From positions 19,654,001 to 19,718,000 of the forward strand of contig OZ234494.1 in the NCBI GenBank assembly GCA_965153455.1: a stretch of 64,000 nucleotides of DNA, written 5' to 3'. A program made the translations under genes and the position numbers. This stretch comes from Sphagnum compactum. Taxonomy: Eukaryota > Bryophyta > Sphagnopsida > Sphagnales. The notes beneath the pieces are model-generated. The model did not search any database. It saw nothing but the letters and a program-made list of their open reading frames with translations, and was not told the origin of the DNA. Within the stretch, counting starts at the first letter, position 1, and each line of letters opens with the position of its first letter. Below are positions 49,071-61,371 of this stretch, piece after piece.

Positions 49071-50225
49071 ATGGCAGCTGCAACTTGTGTGGGAATTACA
49101 GGTTGGGTGCTCCAAACAGGAGCGTGGTTTGGCTCCCTGGAGTCGCGCAAGATCCGGGAATCAGGTAATCCTCCTGGAAGCTTATCATTAGCAAGTGCAT
49201 CAAGCAGGTTGTGGATGAGGAGGAGAAGAGATGAGTTTACTGCTCCCTGGCGGCAGCAGCAGCTGCAGCAGCCTCTGGTATCAAGTCGTTATCGCAGGAG
49301 GGAGACTTTAGAATTAGGATTAGGGTTTTGTCGTTGCCCCTGTCGTGCTTCCAAGCAACAGGACGAGGAGCGTAGCTACGTGAGATGTGCTGGTTCGAGT
49401 AGGAATGTGGCTATGCAGCAGCTCAGAAGGATAGCATCATTAGTAGTAGCTGAAGAATCTCCACACTCTTTGAAAACTGCTGCTGCAAAGGGATCCAAAT
49501 CTGGTAGAGGGCAGGAATGGGGGACAGTAGTGGACACAGATGAAGAAGGTAGTCTGCAGAATGCGGTTCTACTTCCAAAGCCACCAGCAGGCTTTATTCT
49601 GGATGATGCAGGTAAAGTTGTGCTCATGGCTCCCACCGTGAATCGAGTTGCTAGGATTGTTGATCCAGCCACAGGAAGGGCTCTTGATTGCATGGTTCGA
49701 AGAGCTTTTAGGAGTTCCGAAGGCGAACAATGCCTTCTCTTACTTCCCCTTGACATGCCCTTGCAAATCTTCAGAATAGAAGATTCAGAGGGTGGTGGAT
49801 TGACAGAGCTAAGTGATGCTGAGCTTGAGGAGGTGTTACCATCTGCTTCCTTTGCCCTTGTGAAAAAGCGGCTTCACCTTGTGAGGAGTGGATTCTGTTT
49901 GACAGCACGAGGGGGGTTCTGTTACACAGATGAGGATGTCATGGATCTGAACACAGAACAGGATGAAGGTCTGGGGGGCTCATTGGCAGAGGGGGTGGAG
50001 ATTGCCAGTTTTCAAGTGGGCGAAAGTGAGTATCTTATGTACACACCCTTTGATCCTCTCATGTTTGTCGCTCGTAAGGATGAGTCAACTGGAGAGCTGA
50101 TTGTAGCTGATGATGAGCTGCTGGATGATGAAGCTGTACTAGATGCCATTGACGAAGAAAATGATTTCCAATCAATGGTGGATGAAGAGGAAGCCATCAA
50201 TGAGGCTTTGAGGAAGGCAAAATGA
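49071..50225 (+). CDS. DUF3727-domain protein, probably plastid-targeted, 384 aa
   Basis: Residues ~198-364 match the DUF3727 pattern known from cyanobacteria and plants: VDPATGRALDCMV, CLLLLPLDMPLQIFRIED, ELEEVLPSASFALVKKRLHL, EIASFQVGESEYLMYTPFDP and LMFVARK, ending in an acidic tail. The biochemical role is unknown. The first ~100 residues are rich in Arg, Ser and Gln and poor in acidic residues, as in a chloroplast transit peptide, followed by a variable linker. The start ATG at 49071 has a good ATGG context after an in-frame leader with a GA repeat, and no better start is seen. The frame is uninterrupted across the whole domain, so the gene is intronless in its coding part. Confidence 0.9.
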   Translation: MAAATCVGITGWVLQTGAWFGSLESRKIRESGNPPGSLSLASASSRLWMRRRRDEFTAPWRQQQLQQPLVSSRYRRRETLELGLGFCRCPCRASKQQDEERSYVRCAGSSRNVAMQQLRRIASLVVAEESPHSLKTAAAKGSKSGRGQEWGTVVDTDEEGSLQNAVLLPKPPAGFILDDAGKVVLMAPTVNRVARIVDPATGRALDCMVRRAFRSSEGEQCLLLLPLDMPLQIFRIEDSEGGGLTELSDAELEEVLPSASFALVKKRLHLVRSGFCLTARGGFCYTDEDVMDLNTEQDEGLGGSLAEGVEIASFQVGESEYLMYTPFDPLMFVARKDESTGELIVADDELLDDEAVLDAIDEENDFQSMVDEEEAINEALRKAK

Positions 50226-53200
50226 TGGATTGTCATTCTACAGAAGCTCCACTTTCAAGCTCTCATTTTGTACAGTGGATTGTCAATTTACAAATTTTTT
50301 CCTCCTCTGGATTTCAAATTGAGATAGCTATTGATACATTTGAGTTTGTAATTCTTCCTGCCTTTGCTAACTTAGGAGCTCCGGCAACCTTGGGAGAGCT
50401 CTATCTTTGACATTAGGAGAAGGTGGTGAGCACAGCTGAAGTTACCATGGATTACTAAGTTTCTAGCCTGTATGTATTTATGACAGGATGCCGAAGCTCC
50501 TATGTTTTTGACCCAAGTTTTTTTGCTGATTTAAAGGTCATTTCCATCATTTTGGGATATTTTATATGTCTCTTAAGTACCAGAAAAAACACAGGGCAAG
50601 ACAAAAGTACAGCTTCAATGATCAGTACAACAACTACTCCAGGTGAGAACATCTAACACAAATAACATCAGTAGATCTCTGTATTTTCCAGAATCATGAA
50701 CGAAAATGATAACCTGATGTTTTGATGATTTCTGATTTATTGTACACAAGAGACTATAGTATCATCCAAGCGTTGAGGGATGCATCAGAAGATAGGACTA
50801 TAGAGACGGATGGAGGTTATGTATGTATGTAAGCCTCATATGAAGAGACAAACAAACATGGGTTTTTTTTTCATTACATTGATAAATATTTTTGTAACAT
50901 GGCAATTATTACCAACCTAGAGTTCCGATTATTGACATTAAAAGAGAATCACAAGCTCGATTCAATTGATATCACCTGGATAGAAATGATACTTATCCAA
51001 AACCCAAAACCTCTTGGCTCTAAAACATCCATGTTACTAATCCACGTTATATGTTTTCAATTGGAGGCTTTGGGGCAATTCACTTGGTGTTTGATAACAC
51101 TGAAAACAATTGGAATTCGGAAGAAAATCCATGAATTTCTACATATGAAATTTCAAATGGCAACCTTACATGATGAGAACAAGGAATTGAAATTGGTAGA
51201 ATTATCTTTTGCTTTAAGGTGCGATTGATGTTATGTTGTCGAAATACTTTTAATTCACAAATTTCCAGAGCTATCATGTGCTCTAGTTAACATTTTCATT
51301 ACCAATCAAAACACAAATAGGTACAAGGCAATTTGAAAAATCATGTTTCAAAACACTGAAAACCTTGTTCTTGTTATTTCATGTTTACAACCTTTTCACA
51401 TTATGAACTAGGGCTTTGCATTGCTTTGCCCAACTATTTACACATAATTTATTTAAACTAGTATTATGCCTTCCAATTTTTATATGTGATTTTGTGAAAT
51501 CTTGTTCTCAAAAGGTTTGATGGAAAAATAATAGTAATGACATCATATTTTCTCCAACAAACCAATGCAACCATAATTTGTGACCTAAATGCCATCACCA
51601 CATGTACTGGTGTGGCCTGTGCTGTTGGCCCAAGTGTGAAACCCATTACAAAATAGGGAAACTCAACATGTGAACATTGCTTTGCAATGTATGTATCGAT
51701 TTGTCGAACAGCCAAATATGAAAGGAAATCATGCTTGAATTGAATGGTAAGCCTTCAAGTGTTACCACGTCCTCAACTGATTTTTCCTTCCAAAACCTGG
51801 TTTTTTGGAATTTATTTCAATTTTCAGCAACAGAAATCACTTGAAAATCAATATCACCTGCATTCTGAATCCAAATAAATTCCATTAAATCCTGCTCATC
51901 AACATCTTTCCAACAACACCAAATGCACATTCCAATGATTTAATGTAATTTTCAGTGAAGAAATCATTCAATATTCAAGAAGTTTACAACGCAAGTCCAA
52001 ATGCCATGAAACCAAGCCGATGCACCCCTCCTCCTTGAGAGCTTTCCAAAGAGACCAAGAACACAATCTGATGCATCTTGGTTCGGTGGACCTGATTAGT
52101 ACAAAACAAAACAAAACAAACAAACAACCTTGTTTCATAGATAGGTGCCAAACTTCAACTTGGAATCATTTAAATTAGAAACAATTTCAAATAAAGAATT
52201 TCATTGCGTGAACGTCAAAAACATGAACCTTAAATACTCCAAACCATGATGTCAATTATGGAATTTGCACATAAATATGTTTCCAAGTTGAATGAAGACA
52301 AAACATAAATGGGGCATCACCTACAATAGTGACCTATAACTATATAGTTATGACATGACAATTTGAAACCCTTGACACCAAACATATAAGAACAAGGAAT
52401 TTACCACTGCAATTTTAAGAATTCAAGACATTCACAAAAAATCTCACATTACTCCATATCCTACATCTTGAGGTTCCCCATGTCAATTAGGTGTTTAGTC
52501 TTTCATGGCAATTATGTTGTAAAAGGTCAAAAAAACCAGAAAATCAAGAAATAATGAAAACCCTTTGGTTGATTTAGATTTGGCACAATGAAAAAGTGAA
52601 AAAACTTTGTAATATTTAGGTTTTTTCCTTTTGTTAAAGATGCTAGTTATAACAAGCATCAAAGAATCACAACAATTAAAAGGTGACATATACATGTATC
52701 AATGTGGTTTCAAAAAGGAATTCCAAAAAACCATGAAATGTAACAAAAAAGATGTGTTAGTTTGAAGCACACCAAAACAAATGCCACAAGATTGAATGTG
52801 GTTATAACCATGTGGGTGTCACTCATAAAGTATGATCACTTTAGCATGAATATCAATGACTAAATGTCAACTAAAACGATGATCGTGATAACATTAATGT
52901 TTTGTAATTTTTAAGTTTGATCCAAGGATGAATTAACATCACAAACAAAACAATGAATTTCAACACCGATTTAAAATTCAAACCATAGCTTCACACATGT
53001 TCAAGTGAAGGAGAATTCTCGTGGGCACACGTACTCCTAGCTCGGGCAAAGGATACATGAACCTATTAGTTCTTGTAAAATTCACATTCACCATAATGTC
53101 ATTAGGGTTGTAAGGCATTTCACATTTAGAATATCTTCACCAATGCGAACACCTAATTACAATGTTCAAGTACAACTTTTATGGACATACTTATAATAAG

Positions 53201-55588
53201 CCAGATAATAAAGGCAAAATAGGTTATCAAACTAAATAACCCCATAATACGAGGTTTAAAATTTGCCACTAATTTGAGCTTGCCTTATAAAGACAACAAG
53301 TCTCTAATCATTTTTTCCTCATTTCATAAGACCAAATTCAAAACTCAAACCATGTATTTCAACATATTCAAAAGAAACAAATTAAATCCCAGTGTTTTGA
53401 TCCAATTGAATGCTAACAATCATAGGATGTCAACATTAGGGTTTATAAACATGTTGTTAGTGGTTTGGGTTCCATTCATGCTCTGAAGAAATGTGAGTTG
53501 TTGCAAGCTTCATATGAGCAATTTTATATTTGGCTATATTTAACAAAGTCTTATTTTGTATTGCCCCACTTTTTGGTTACAATACAATGTACTTAGGGTG
53601 GGAGAAGAAGAAAGGCAATTAAACCATTTTCTTCCATTTGTAGTGCACATACAATTGACATTGTCAAAAAACACACAATTTGCAAAAGATTGAAATTGGT
53701 TTATTAGATCATAAGTGTCACATTAGCATCTTCAATATGCTAAGAAAAGGTATATTCAATTTGAGACTTTGAGTGTTGAATTACATATAATGTTGAATTT
53801 TCTCATGTGATCGAGTGTTTTACCAAATATTTGTAAATATTTCATGAATAATGAACCTTGCTTCTATGGAGAAACAATGTAACTTCAATTTTGGTCGTTG
53901 TGGATGAAGTCAAATGCAACTGTGCATTGATCTAACTTTCATGGTCCCAAAAATCATAGAAGGAAAAGAAACAAGAAGATGAAAGGTGGAAATGAATTCA
54001 AGATGGCGAATAAGGACTAATGATTCTACCAGTAGCAACTTGTAAAAAGTGGATGTAAATGAAAATGATGGTATGTCCGCATGGAAGGAGTGAAATCAAA
54101 ACCCATTGTCATTAGTTAATTTATGATGGAGGATTTTGCATATTTTGGATTGAAATAAAAAAACATATTGCCAATAGACATTGAAGGGCTTTAAACTTCC
54201 AAACAAGTTTGTTGGTGCAAGTAAGGAACAATAAGGATTGTGCTTGTGTAAACTATGGAATGTTTTTATTATCAAAGGGAAAGAATTGTTTCTTGGTGGT
54301 GATTGCCATAGTTCCATATTGGCATGGGCTGGGTTTTATGCTTTTATCGAAGAGATGGGTTTAAAAAGATACTTTAATGAACAAATGACACAGGATAATG
54401 AAAAGCATGTGGCTCATTGATAAATGGTTTTACCCTTTATGGTATGTTCAAACACATTCATGGGAAATGATGGAATGAGTGACATAGTTAGGTGATTTAA
54501 GTGAAAAATGAATTTTTTTAATGATACATATGCAAAGATGGGTTGTAATGAATGTGCAATGTTTGAACAAATTGTGTATCCACATGTGATCAAGTTGTGA
54601 GCCATATATTTGTTATACTCTATTCAAATTCAAGTTATTAACAAAGCATAATCAAAACAATTGCATTATCTTTGGAACATGTTATTTGAATAAATCCATG
54701 AAATGAACCATCTTATATAATTACGGGAATACAAATTGGGAGAACAAAGGAATAGGTTTCTTATAATATGGGACTTGAAATACCCATAATCTAGGCCCCG
54801 CCAAAAAATGGAATTCAATAATTAGGGGGGAATGATGCTAAAGGTGTCTTAAAAAGCTTATACCTTGTGGCTCAAACAACCAAAACTTCTCAAGTTTTAG
54901 GGTATGGGTGGTCTCACAATGGCCATAATTTCGCAGAATAATGGTATCAATTTGCCTTGTATACCCTTATTCCATATAGTGAGTATTGTGAACTTCCCAT
55001 TAATGTTTATGCAAGGCCCATCTGAAAATAGGTAAAATATACAATGCTCCATGATAAAAATACGATAATTGCCTTAAGGCTTATACACCCTATACATTGG
55101 ATTCTTTTGACATTATCATAAAGATTTTTTAATTTGCATTCACCCATAACATTGGGTGATTAATTTCAAGATTAAATCTTAAATAAAGTATTTTAGGTTG
55201 GGAAACCCCATGCATCAATGGGAGTAAAATTACCTTCACTTCATATCTACCAAACATACCACATCCTAATGTGCAAAAGGTCAAAAATTATAGTAAACTT
55301 TCATCCATTAAGGCATGAATATTTTAGAAGACTATTATTATCAAGTGGCATCTTCCAGTATGCTTCCAAAATAATCACTTGTTAATGACTATTATAGGCC
55401 TAAAATGAAAGGGAGAAAACAAGTCCCATCCTCTTCAAATTCATTTTCAGTCATTAGTAAAGACTTGTGTGATGAAGCCTTTAGTACATTAAACCCAGAC
55501 AAGTGTTCAAGAGGTTCAATCTTCAAAGGAGACATATGTAAACTTGATGAATGGATGGATGTAAGGTGAGATTTTTAGGCATGTTGTG
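50226..55588. other. 3' region of DUF3727 gene, then intergenic sequence
   Basis: The first ~650 bp keep the GC content of the gene and probably hold its 3' UTR; no clear AATAAA was fixed. Beyond ~50900 the sequence is A+T-rich with short ORFs I do not recognise. Confidence 0.45.
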
Positions 55589-55596
55589 ATGAGCTC

Positions 55597-55919
55597 CAGT
55601 GTTGGGCGGTTATTAAAAACTGCAAGTAAACGCCATCTGGGTATCAGGGTGGTTCTCAGGGTCCATAATTGTGGTTCTAAAACAAATATGAACCCAGACA
55701 ACCATCGGTTCTTTCATGAAACCCAGGCAACTTTTCTACATAACCTTAGCACGTGATTCTTTGATTCTGGTTTGTTTTTCGAATACCCAGAATGGGTACT
55801 TCTTTGCTTCTGGATTGCTTGTCAAATACCCAGAACTCTGGTAGTCCATTGATTCGGATTTTTCCCCAGATACCCAGGAACAGCAGTTATTAAGAAAATC
55901 AAAGAACCGCCCAATACTG
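55597..55919. mobile_element. hAT-type MITE with exact 8-bp target duplication
   Basis: The 323-bp element begins CAGTGTTGGGCGGTT and ends AACCGCCCAATACTG, matching at 14 of 15 inverted positions. ATGAGCTC flanks it exactly at 55589-55596 and 55920-55927. It has no coding capacity. The interior repeats the word ATACCCAG(A/G). The termini are the same type as in the elements at 29644, 39065 and 40343. Confidence 0.95.
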
Positions 55920-55927
55920 ATGAGCTC

Positions 55928-56315
55928 CCCTTCGTGTGGCTCTCATGAAGATCCAATCTTAGGCATGTGCAAATTACAGAATAGTAGAATCCTTCAAAAG
56001 TGCACAATGGAGAAGTGGAAATTTCAGCATAACTTTTAATCATACTTTGCACACACACATTGGCAATTAAATGGTTCAAAATGCACACCATCTGAAGATA
56101 TTGCACCCACAAATGCAGCGCTTGATTGGAGTCAAGTTCATAACCATTCTTGGAAGTAAAAGCTTTTGGAGTTCCTTATCAACTCCTGATCATCGCGAAG
56201 TAAGCAAAACTCCAAAGTTTGATGTCCATAAAATGTCAAAATGCACAGCAATTCTTTCAAAATTTGCATGAGTATTGAGCACATCACCATATTACCTGTG
56301 GGCATCTCACACACT
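55928..56315. other. Intergenic spacer between two MITEs
   Basis: Nothing recognisable. Confidence 0.5.
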
Positions 56316-56661
56316 AAGGGTCTCCTTCCATTAGGCTGCTGTAATCACAGTGTGTTGAGATCACAGCAGCCTAGTGGAAAGCCACTGACATAGGGCCTTG
56401 TTTCTTGCAGCAGGGGCAGTCACTTTCCATTGGAGAGCTGCACGTTGGTTGAAAATATGTAATTAATCATGTTAGGAACTCTGGGAACACATGTTAAAAA
56501 AGGACAACTCTCACTGTATCTTGAGTAACAGTTTTGACTCACAGCTTCTATAATTGGTCAATGCTTGACGGAGAGCTCTAAGATGATTGTGAGCACAACT
56601 AGTTGAAAAAACTTAATGGAAAGCTGTTGTGATCACAGCAGCCTGACAGAAAGATGTCCTT
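56316..56661. mobile_element. TIR element (MITE) with ~34-bp ends
   Basis: The left end AAGGGTCTCCTTCCATTAGG, continuing into CTGCTGTAATCACAG, is complementary to the right end ATCACAGCAGCCTGACAG, continuing to GATGTCCTT. A second block (GATCACAGCAGCCTAGTGG, 56359-56377) next to the left end can form a hairpin with it. Flanks CACACTA and CAACTAG may be a decayed target duplication. Superfamily uncertain. Confidence 0.7.
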
Positions 56662-57387
56662 CAACTAGAGAAGCAACCAAGAAGTGAAAGATAGTAGATT
56701 AAAGATACCCTAAAGTTTGAAACCCACATATTCTCATAAGATACAAGGAAGCATGTCAAAGTCCATAGTCCATACCAGGCAAGGCAAGCCTTGTACAAAC
56801 ACCTTAGTTGACAATGAGTCTAGCAGAAAGATAAGTTTACAAACATGAAGTAAAAGTACAGGTTGACAGCTCTCTAAGTTACCCACCAACTAGCAGAGAT
56901 GCAATTGCAGCATTCAAGGTACCCAAAAAAAGGATACACCATACCAGTATAGGAATTTTATAACTGCACCAAGCACTTGCATTGGTTTGTTGATTGGAAT
57001 TTTTGTGATCAATCTCACAGCTTGAATTGCGTACAAACTGTCTTTCTGCAGACAATAATTCCCAGACATTGCAGATAGTGAGCACACTTGTGCACCCCAC
57101 ATGTGCTGTCATCATGTCTTTCAGCTGACAAATGTGGAGCTGCACTGCACATGCAACTGACTAGTTTCAGGTCTTTTCTGACACTCGAGAAATCCTTGGC
57201 CCTACAGATGGGAAAGTGCTACGCGCATAAGGCTGCTGTACATGGTTAAGTACTCTGAAAGCAACAAATATGATAATTTGCCACTAAACTCCTGCAGTAC
57301 ACAGAAGGGTAGAAGGAGAATGCTGCGGCCTGCCTGGGTACTACTTGATCAACCTCCAAGAGACAGCTGAGCACCACAGGAGTAACT
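56662..57387. other. Intergenic and presumed DAC 3' UTR
   Basis: No ORF of interest. The portion nearest 57388 probably includes the 3' UTR of the DAC gene; no polyadenylation signal was fixed. Confidence 0.4.
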
Positions 57388-58854
57388 TCAGGATGACATC
57401 TTTTTATCCCGCTTTTCCTGGATACGAATCTTTTCTTCCTCAATTTGTGCCAGCAGTGTCTCCAACTCTGCTTCTGGAAGCTCCTCTAACCGTTTCTGAA
57501 GGTCAATGCCAAAATTTCAACAACCAAGAATATGACAATGGACTGTAGGCTAGAGGCCAATAACAAAACTTTTGAACCATGAAGCAGATTTGAACCATGT
57601 TACAATGATAACCTAGAAGATGCCCAACTCATTCCCCTATACTTGATTGGAGATACATATCTTCATAGGTACTGAGAATTTCTCCATACTCGATCCGAAA
57701 CATTCCACTAGCAGTTGCTCAGCTGAGGAGTATGATAAATACCATTGGTAGGTGGGCTGGTTTCAGTATTCTACCCCAGTTCAAGGAATCCCATATACAC
57801 ATTTCTTCAGGTCAGGATGCTTTACCTCCATGACTTTGTTTTCATAGTCCTTTAGCTGCTTCGCATATGTCATATCCTTTGTTGACACTCTAAAAATGTA
57901 GCTTGAAATCCATCCTATTGTGAGACCCGCAACCATCACTATTTGCACCACATTGCCAGCCCTCAACGAATCCACCCCAAAAGCCTGCAGTTCAAGGCTT
58001 GTGAGTGAACCCCATCATTTTCAAATCCAACAGATGCTTTTAAATGGAATCTGGACTTTCCCCCACAGCAGACTGCAATCATCCCATTCGCCATCATCTC
58101 TTTTCTCTTGCTCCATTCCATTGATACTGAAACTGGACAGCTTAGCTTTTTTCCACAAACATTAAACCCTAATTGAGAAAACACTTGATTAATAGTACAA
58201 AGAGCAGGGATTTGGCACTTACCTCTAAGCCAAACTTGAGGCCAACACCAAAGACAGTAAGGCCAACCCCAATAAGAAGCACGTCCTTCCTTGTGTAACC
58301 AAAAGGAACCTATATCCCACAATCCCAATAAGTTGTGCATTCTTCTGAAATTGAGCAAGCTTCATGGTGTTCTCATCACCATATCTCAGAAAAAAAGTTG
58401 AAAAACTCTTCTTCCTCTCTACTGAAGCTGAATGAATGAGTCTTGATGTTTTGGGATAGATACACAAGAGTTTTTGGCAGGACAAGAAGAAGAAACCCTA
58501 GAAGTAGTCACTTGCCTTTTCTTTGGTGCCACTGCTGTTGTTTGATATTGATTCACAGCTTGGAGTGGGCAATCCCTTTCGTCGCTGCTGCATGGAAAAT
58601 GAACTCCTCTGAAGAAGCCCTATCTGAATTCTCTGTAGGGATGACAAGCCATGAAAAGAATCTGCACAAGAAATTCTGGAACACGGTGCAAGCATGCTCA
58701 TCTGAGAGTTTCTCATGATTACTGCTGCAGCAGCAGCAGCAGTAGTAAGCTGGGAACTACTACTTCTTGCATCTGATCCGTGGCAGGAAGAAGAGAATGC
58801 AGGCGCCCATGATGAAGCAGCGGATAACCCTACACAACAAGAAAGTGCAGCCAT
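57388..58854 (-). CDS. DAC: DAC-like thylakoid protein (DUF3007), four exons, 230 aa
   Basis: Exons on the minus strand: 58854-58516, 58309-58223, 57984-57826 and 57495-57388, all joined in phase 0. Exon 1 (113 codons) is a Ser/Ala-rich transit peptide starting MAALSCCVGL. Exon 2 reads VPFGYTRKDVLLIGVG and the first membrane span. Exon 3 holds AFGVDSLRAGNVVQIV, a second span, then FRVSTKDMTYAKQLKDYENK. Exon 4 gives KRLEELPEAELETLLAQ and a charged tail, then TGA. This is the DUF3007 pattern of cyanobacteria and of Arabidopsis DAC, a two-span thylakoid protein needed for cytochrome b6f accumulation. The function is transferred by family. The first intron uses a GC donor. The intact exons and conserved core suggest a live gene. 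Confidence 0.92.
58310..58515 (-). other. DAC intron 1, GC-AG type
   Basis: The exon 1 end AAAAG is followed by GCAAGT at 58515-58510; the acceptor is ATAG at 58313-58310. The resulting join is in phase and restores K to VPFGYTRKDV, the conserved start of the core domain. A GT donor at the next possible site would break the frame. Introns 2 (58222-57985) and 3 (57825-57496) are ordinary GT-AG. Confidence 0.75.
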
Positions 58855-59440
58855 GGCCACAGCTTTCAAAGCTTCTTGGTAGGTGCTCGAAAATTCACAG
58901 CTCCCAATAGAAAACAAAAGGCTGATTAGGTCCGGTTGTGCTTTTGTGTGAGGATGAACACTGCCTGCGCACACGCCTCCTCCCTTCCTTTCGAACTCAA
59001 TCCTGTCCTCTCCTTTGCTCTACTCTCTGCCTTCTACCTCAAACCCTAGAAAGCTCAGCTGCACAACAGATGTGTACCTATCGCCAACAACAACTCTAAC
59101 AACAGCAGCAGCAGTGACTATGTTGAAACCTCAAATCTGAAATATGAAATTCATGAGCCAAATTCTCAGTAATCCATTAAATGCTCATCTCTGTCACGAT
59201 AATGGTGGGCTCCACAATGAATCTCTCTCAGTCTCTCTCTCTCTTTGTCTGTGTCTGTGTCTGTGTCTCTATTCTGTCTCTCTCTCTGTGTCTGTCTGTG
59301 ATCTGCTTCAGACTTTTGAGTACCTAATTTACTTCCTGAAATTGTGGAGCTTCTAGATTGAGGAGAGGTAGCAGCTTCAAACCCCACTTCTTCTCATGTT
59401 CTTCTTGGACTTCTTCTTCTTCTTCTTCTTCTTCTTCTGT
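58855..59440 (-). promoter_or_regulatory. DAC upstream region with TCTC/TGTC and TTC microsatellites
   Basis: A mixed CT/TGTC tract lies at 59231-59301 and an uninterrupted TTC run at 59411-59437. The frame from 58974 down to the ATG at 58854 is open but contains no earlier ATG. Transcription start not determined. Confidence 0.5.
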
Positions 59441-59655
59441 GCATATAGGTCTCTTTTGTTTTCTTATCAATGAGCTTTCTTCAACTCTCCAAAATTCCCA
59501 ACACTCTCCGCAGCCTCAAGTTCATAATCAAAAGCTTTTCTTTACAAGACTCAGGAACTTCCATTCAGCTGCTCTCTGGATTCTTTTTCCATTCCTTCAA
59601 TGATATGTAAGCGTAGATAGACCTTGGTTGGTGAGCATGCATGGCATATCTCTCT

Positions 59656-59681
59656 GGTTGTTGTTGTTGTTGTTGTTGTTG
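59656..59681. repeat. (TTG)n microsatellite
   Basis: Eight or nine TTG units. They create poly-Cys, poly-Val or poly-Leu in the three plus-strand frames, so ORFs crossing it are artefacts. Confidence 0.9.
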
Positions 59682-59736
59682 CGTACTTGTGGTTTGTTTC
59701 CGGACCATGTTGTCTCTTTTTTTTGCTTCTTGGCCA

Positions 59737-59925
59737 TTTGAGAGCCATGCAACACCTTGTCATGTCTGCCTTGATAATGCTGTGGCCATTTGTGAAAACT
59801 GTAGCTCTGCAATTACGATTACGATTTTACAACATGTGATGTAGTACTTCTCATCCGGATGTCCATTTGGTGTGCAGCAGCTTCAAAAGAGAAAGGTGGG
59901 TTCATTCTGCTTGTGACACTAACTG
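59737..59925 (+). pseudogene. Possible relic of a B-box (CONSTANS-like) zinc finger
   Basis: The plus strand reads PCHVCLDNAVAICENC (Cys codons at 59758 onward). After a stop, in another frame, it reads SSGCPFGVQQL and then VGSFCL. In COL9-type B-box proteins the second B-box has the form PA.VRC.EENV.LCQNC and is followed by a YSGCPS...WSFCL segment. The order and spacing agree, but identity is modest and stops intervene. It could be chance. Confidence 0.25.
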
Positions 59926-61303
59926 TTGGCAGTATTGCAAGATATGGACAGGGTTTGTGTCCAGACATGAAATCGAAGACCCATTTATGCATTCAACAAG
60001 TTCTTGTGCCATATAGTCTGATTGGAGGTTGATGTGGTTGGTGCACTTCAGGTTGGACAGCAGACTGGATTTTTTTAAGTCCACAAATTTGAGCTCCAAT
60101 TGTGAAGGTGATTTTGTTTTGCTCTCATTACACTGAGTACACCCTCCTGGAATGTCAGACAGATCTGCTGGCATGAATGTCTAACATTTCTTTAGTCTGC
60201 AACTCAAGTTGGTGCCACCCAATACACCATTCCTTGCTCTGGGTTGCTGAATGAACATGATGATGGTGTTATACTTGCTGTCAAAAGCTGCAATCTAATG
60301 TATTTCATGTGATCATTGCCCCTGTAATAATGCCCACCCATAAAGCACTATCCCTTCTTGAAGTTCTAGCTTGCCTTTTAAAGATGGAGCTTGCAAAATC
60401 CTCAGGCATGTGGTTCAACATGTGTATGTGCTGAGGCAAAAGTTTGAACAGCAGAATACATGTTTTAGCTCAATTGAGCTTTCAGAGTTACAGTTTCGGA
60501 CAATCAGGTTCCATGGATGGTTCTATCACATGGGTTAATGGGATTAATGCACTTTTATCTACATTTGCTTTCACAAGTTGCTCCATGACCTTGTTTTTTA
60601 TGAATCCCTTTTTTTCATTTTGGACGTGTGCATGTAATGTTGTGCAACTATAGCTATCAATCTCTACTTAGCCAATCTATTTAATGCCCTTGAAGACCTT
60701 TCATTTCAAGGGAAAACCAACACTTTAAGGCACCATGATAAGACTCAATGCTTGCTTGGATGTCTTGGTTGGAATGTGGCACACATTGAAAACTGATCAT
60801 CCATAACCCTGAAACACAACACACAATGCAATATTTGATGTTACATTAGGTGGATGGAACATGATTGGATCTAGTAGAAGGGAGGAAAACTTATGGAACT
60901 ATGAACATGTTTTAAACAACCTCATATTACATTTATGAACACGTACCAAACTAGTTATAATAGGTAAAAAAAAATTAATCCATGCATCACCAAGAGCATG
61001 TTGCTCAAAACTTTGAGGATTTTAATTCTCCCTCGTTCTTTGAAAGTCTCAATGTGTTCCTTAAGCTCAATAAATATAAACATCACATTGTGCATGTCAT
61101 GCAAAATTGCTCGTCAAACTTCAACATCGTTGGTCTTCTCCATTGCATGCAACCACCATGCTTTTAAAACATGTCATTCACAAAGGAAGTTGGGGACGTT
61201 CTCCGATGTAACCCAAATAGTCTTTAAAAACGCACATGCAAATCACACCAACTATTAACATTTGTTATACAGGTAAGTACATTGTAACCTTCATGGGAAT
61301 AAA
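59926..61303. other. Intergenic region, no gene recognised
   Basis: Base composition is near that of the DAC neighbourhood up to ~60650, then A+T-rich. A minus-strand 90-codon frame at 59902-60174 resembles nothing I know. Confidence 0.4.
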
Positions 61304-61371
61304 AAATCTCGAAAATTGATTGAATGCATTGTTTAGTAAAATCTCGAAAATTGATTGAATGCATTGTTTAG
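61304..61371. repeat. 34-bp tandem duplication
   Basis: AAATCTCGAAAATTGATTG starts at 61304 and 61338. The two units are almost identical and so recent. Confidence 0.9.

Noticed and set aside
49376-49756. 126-codon minus-strand frame
   Set aside because: Antisense shadow of the DUF3727 coding sequence.
59597-59844. Overlapping frames with poly-Cys, poly-Val or poly-Asn
   Set aside because: Products of a TTG microsatellite rather than genes.
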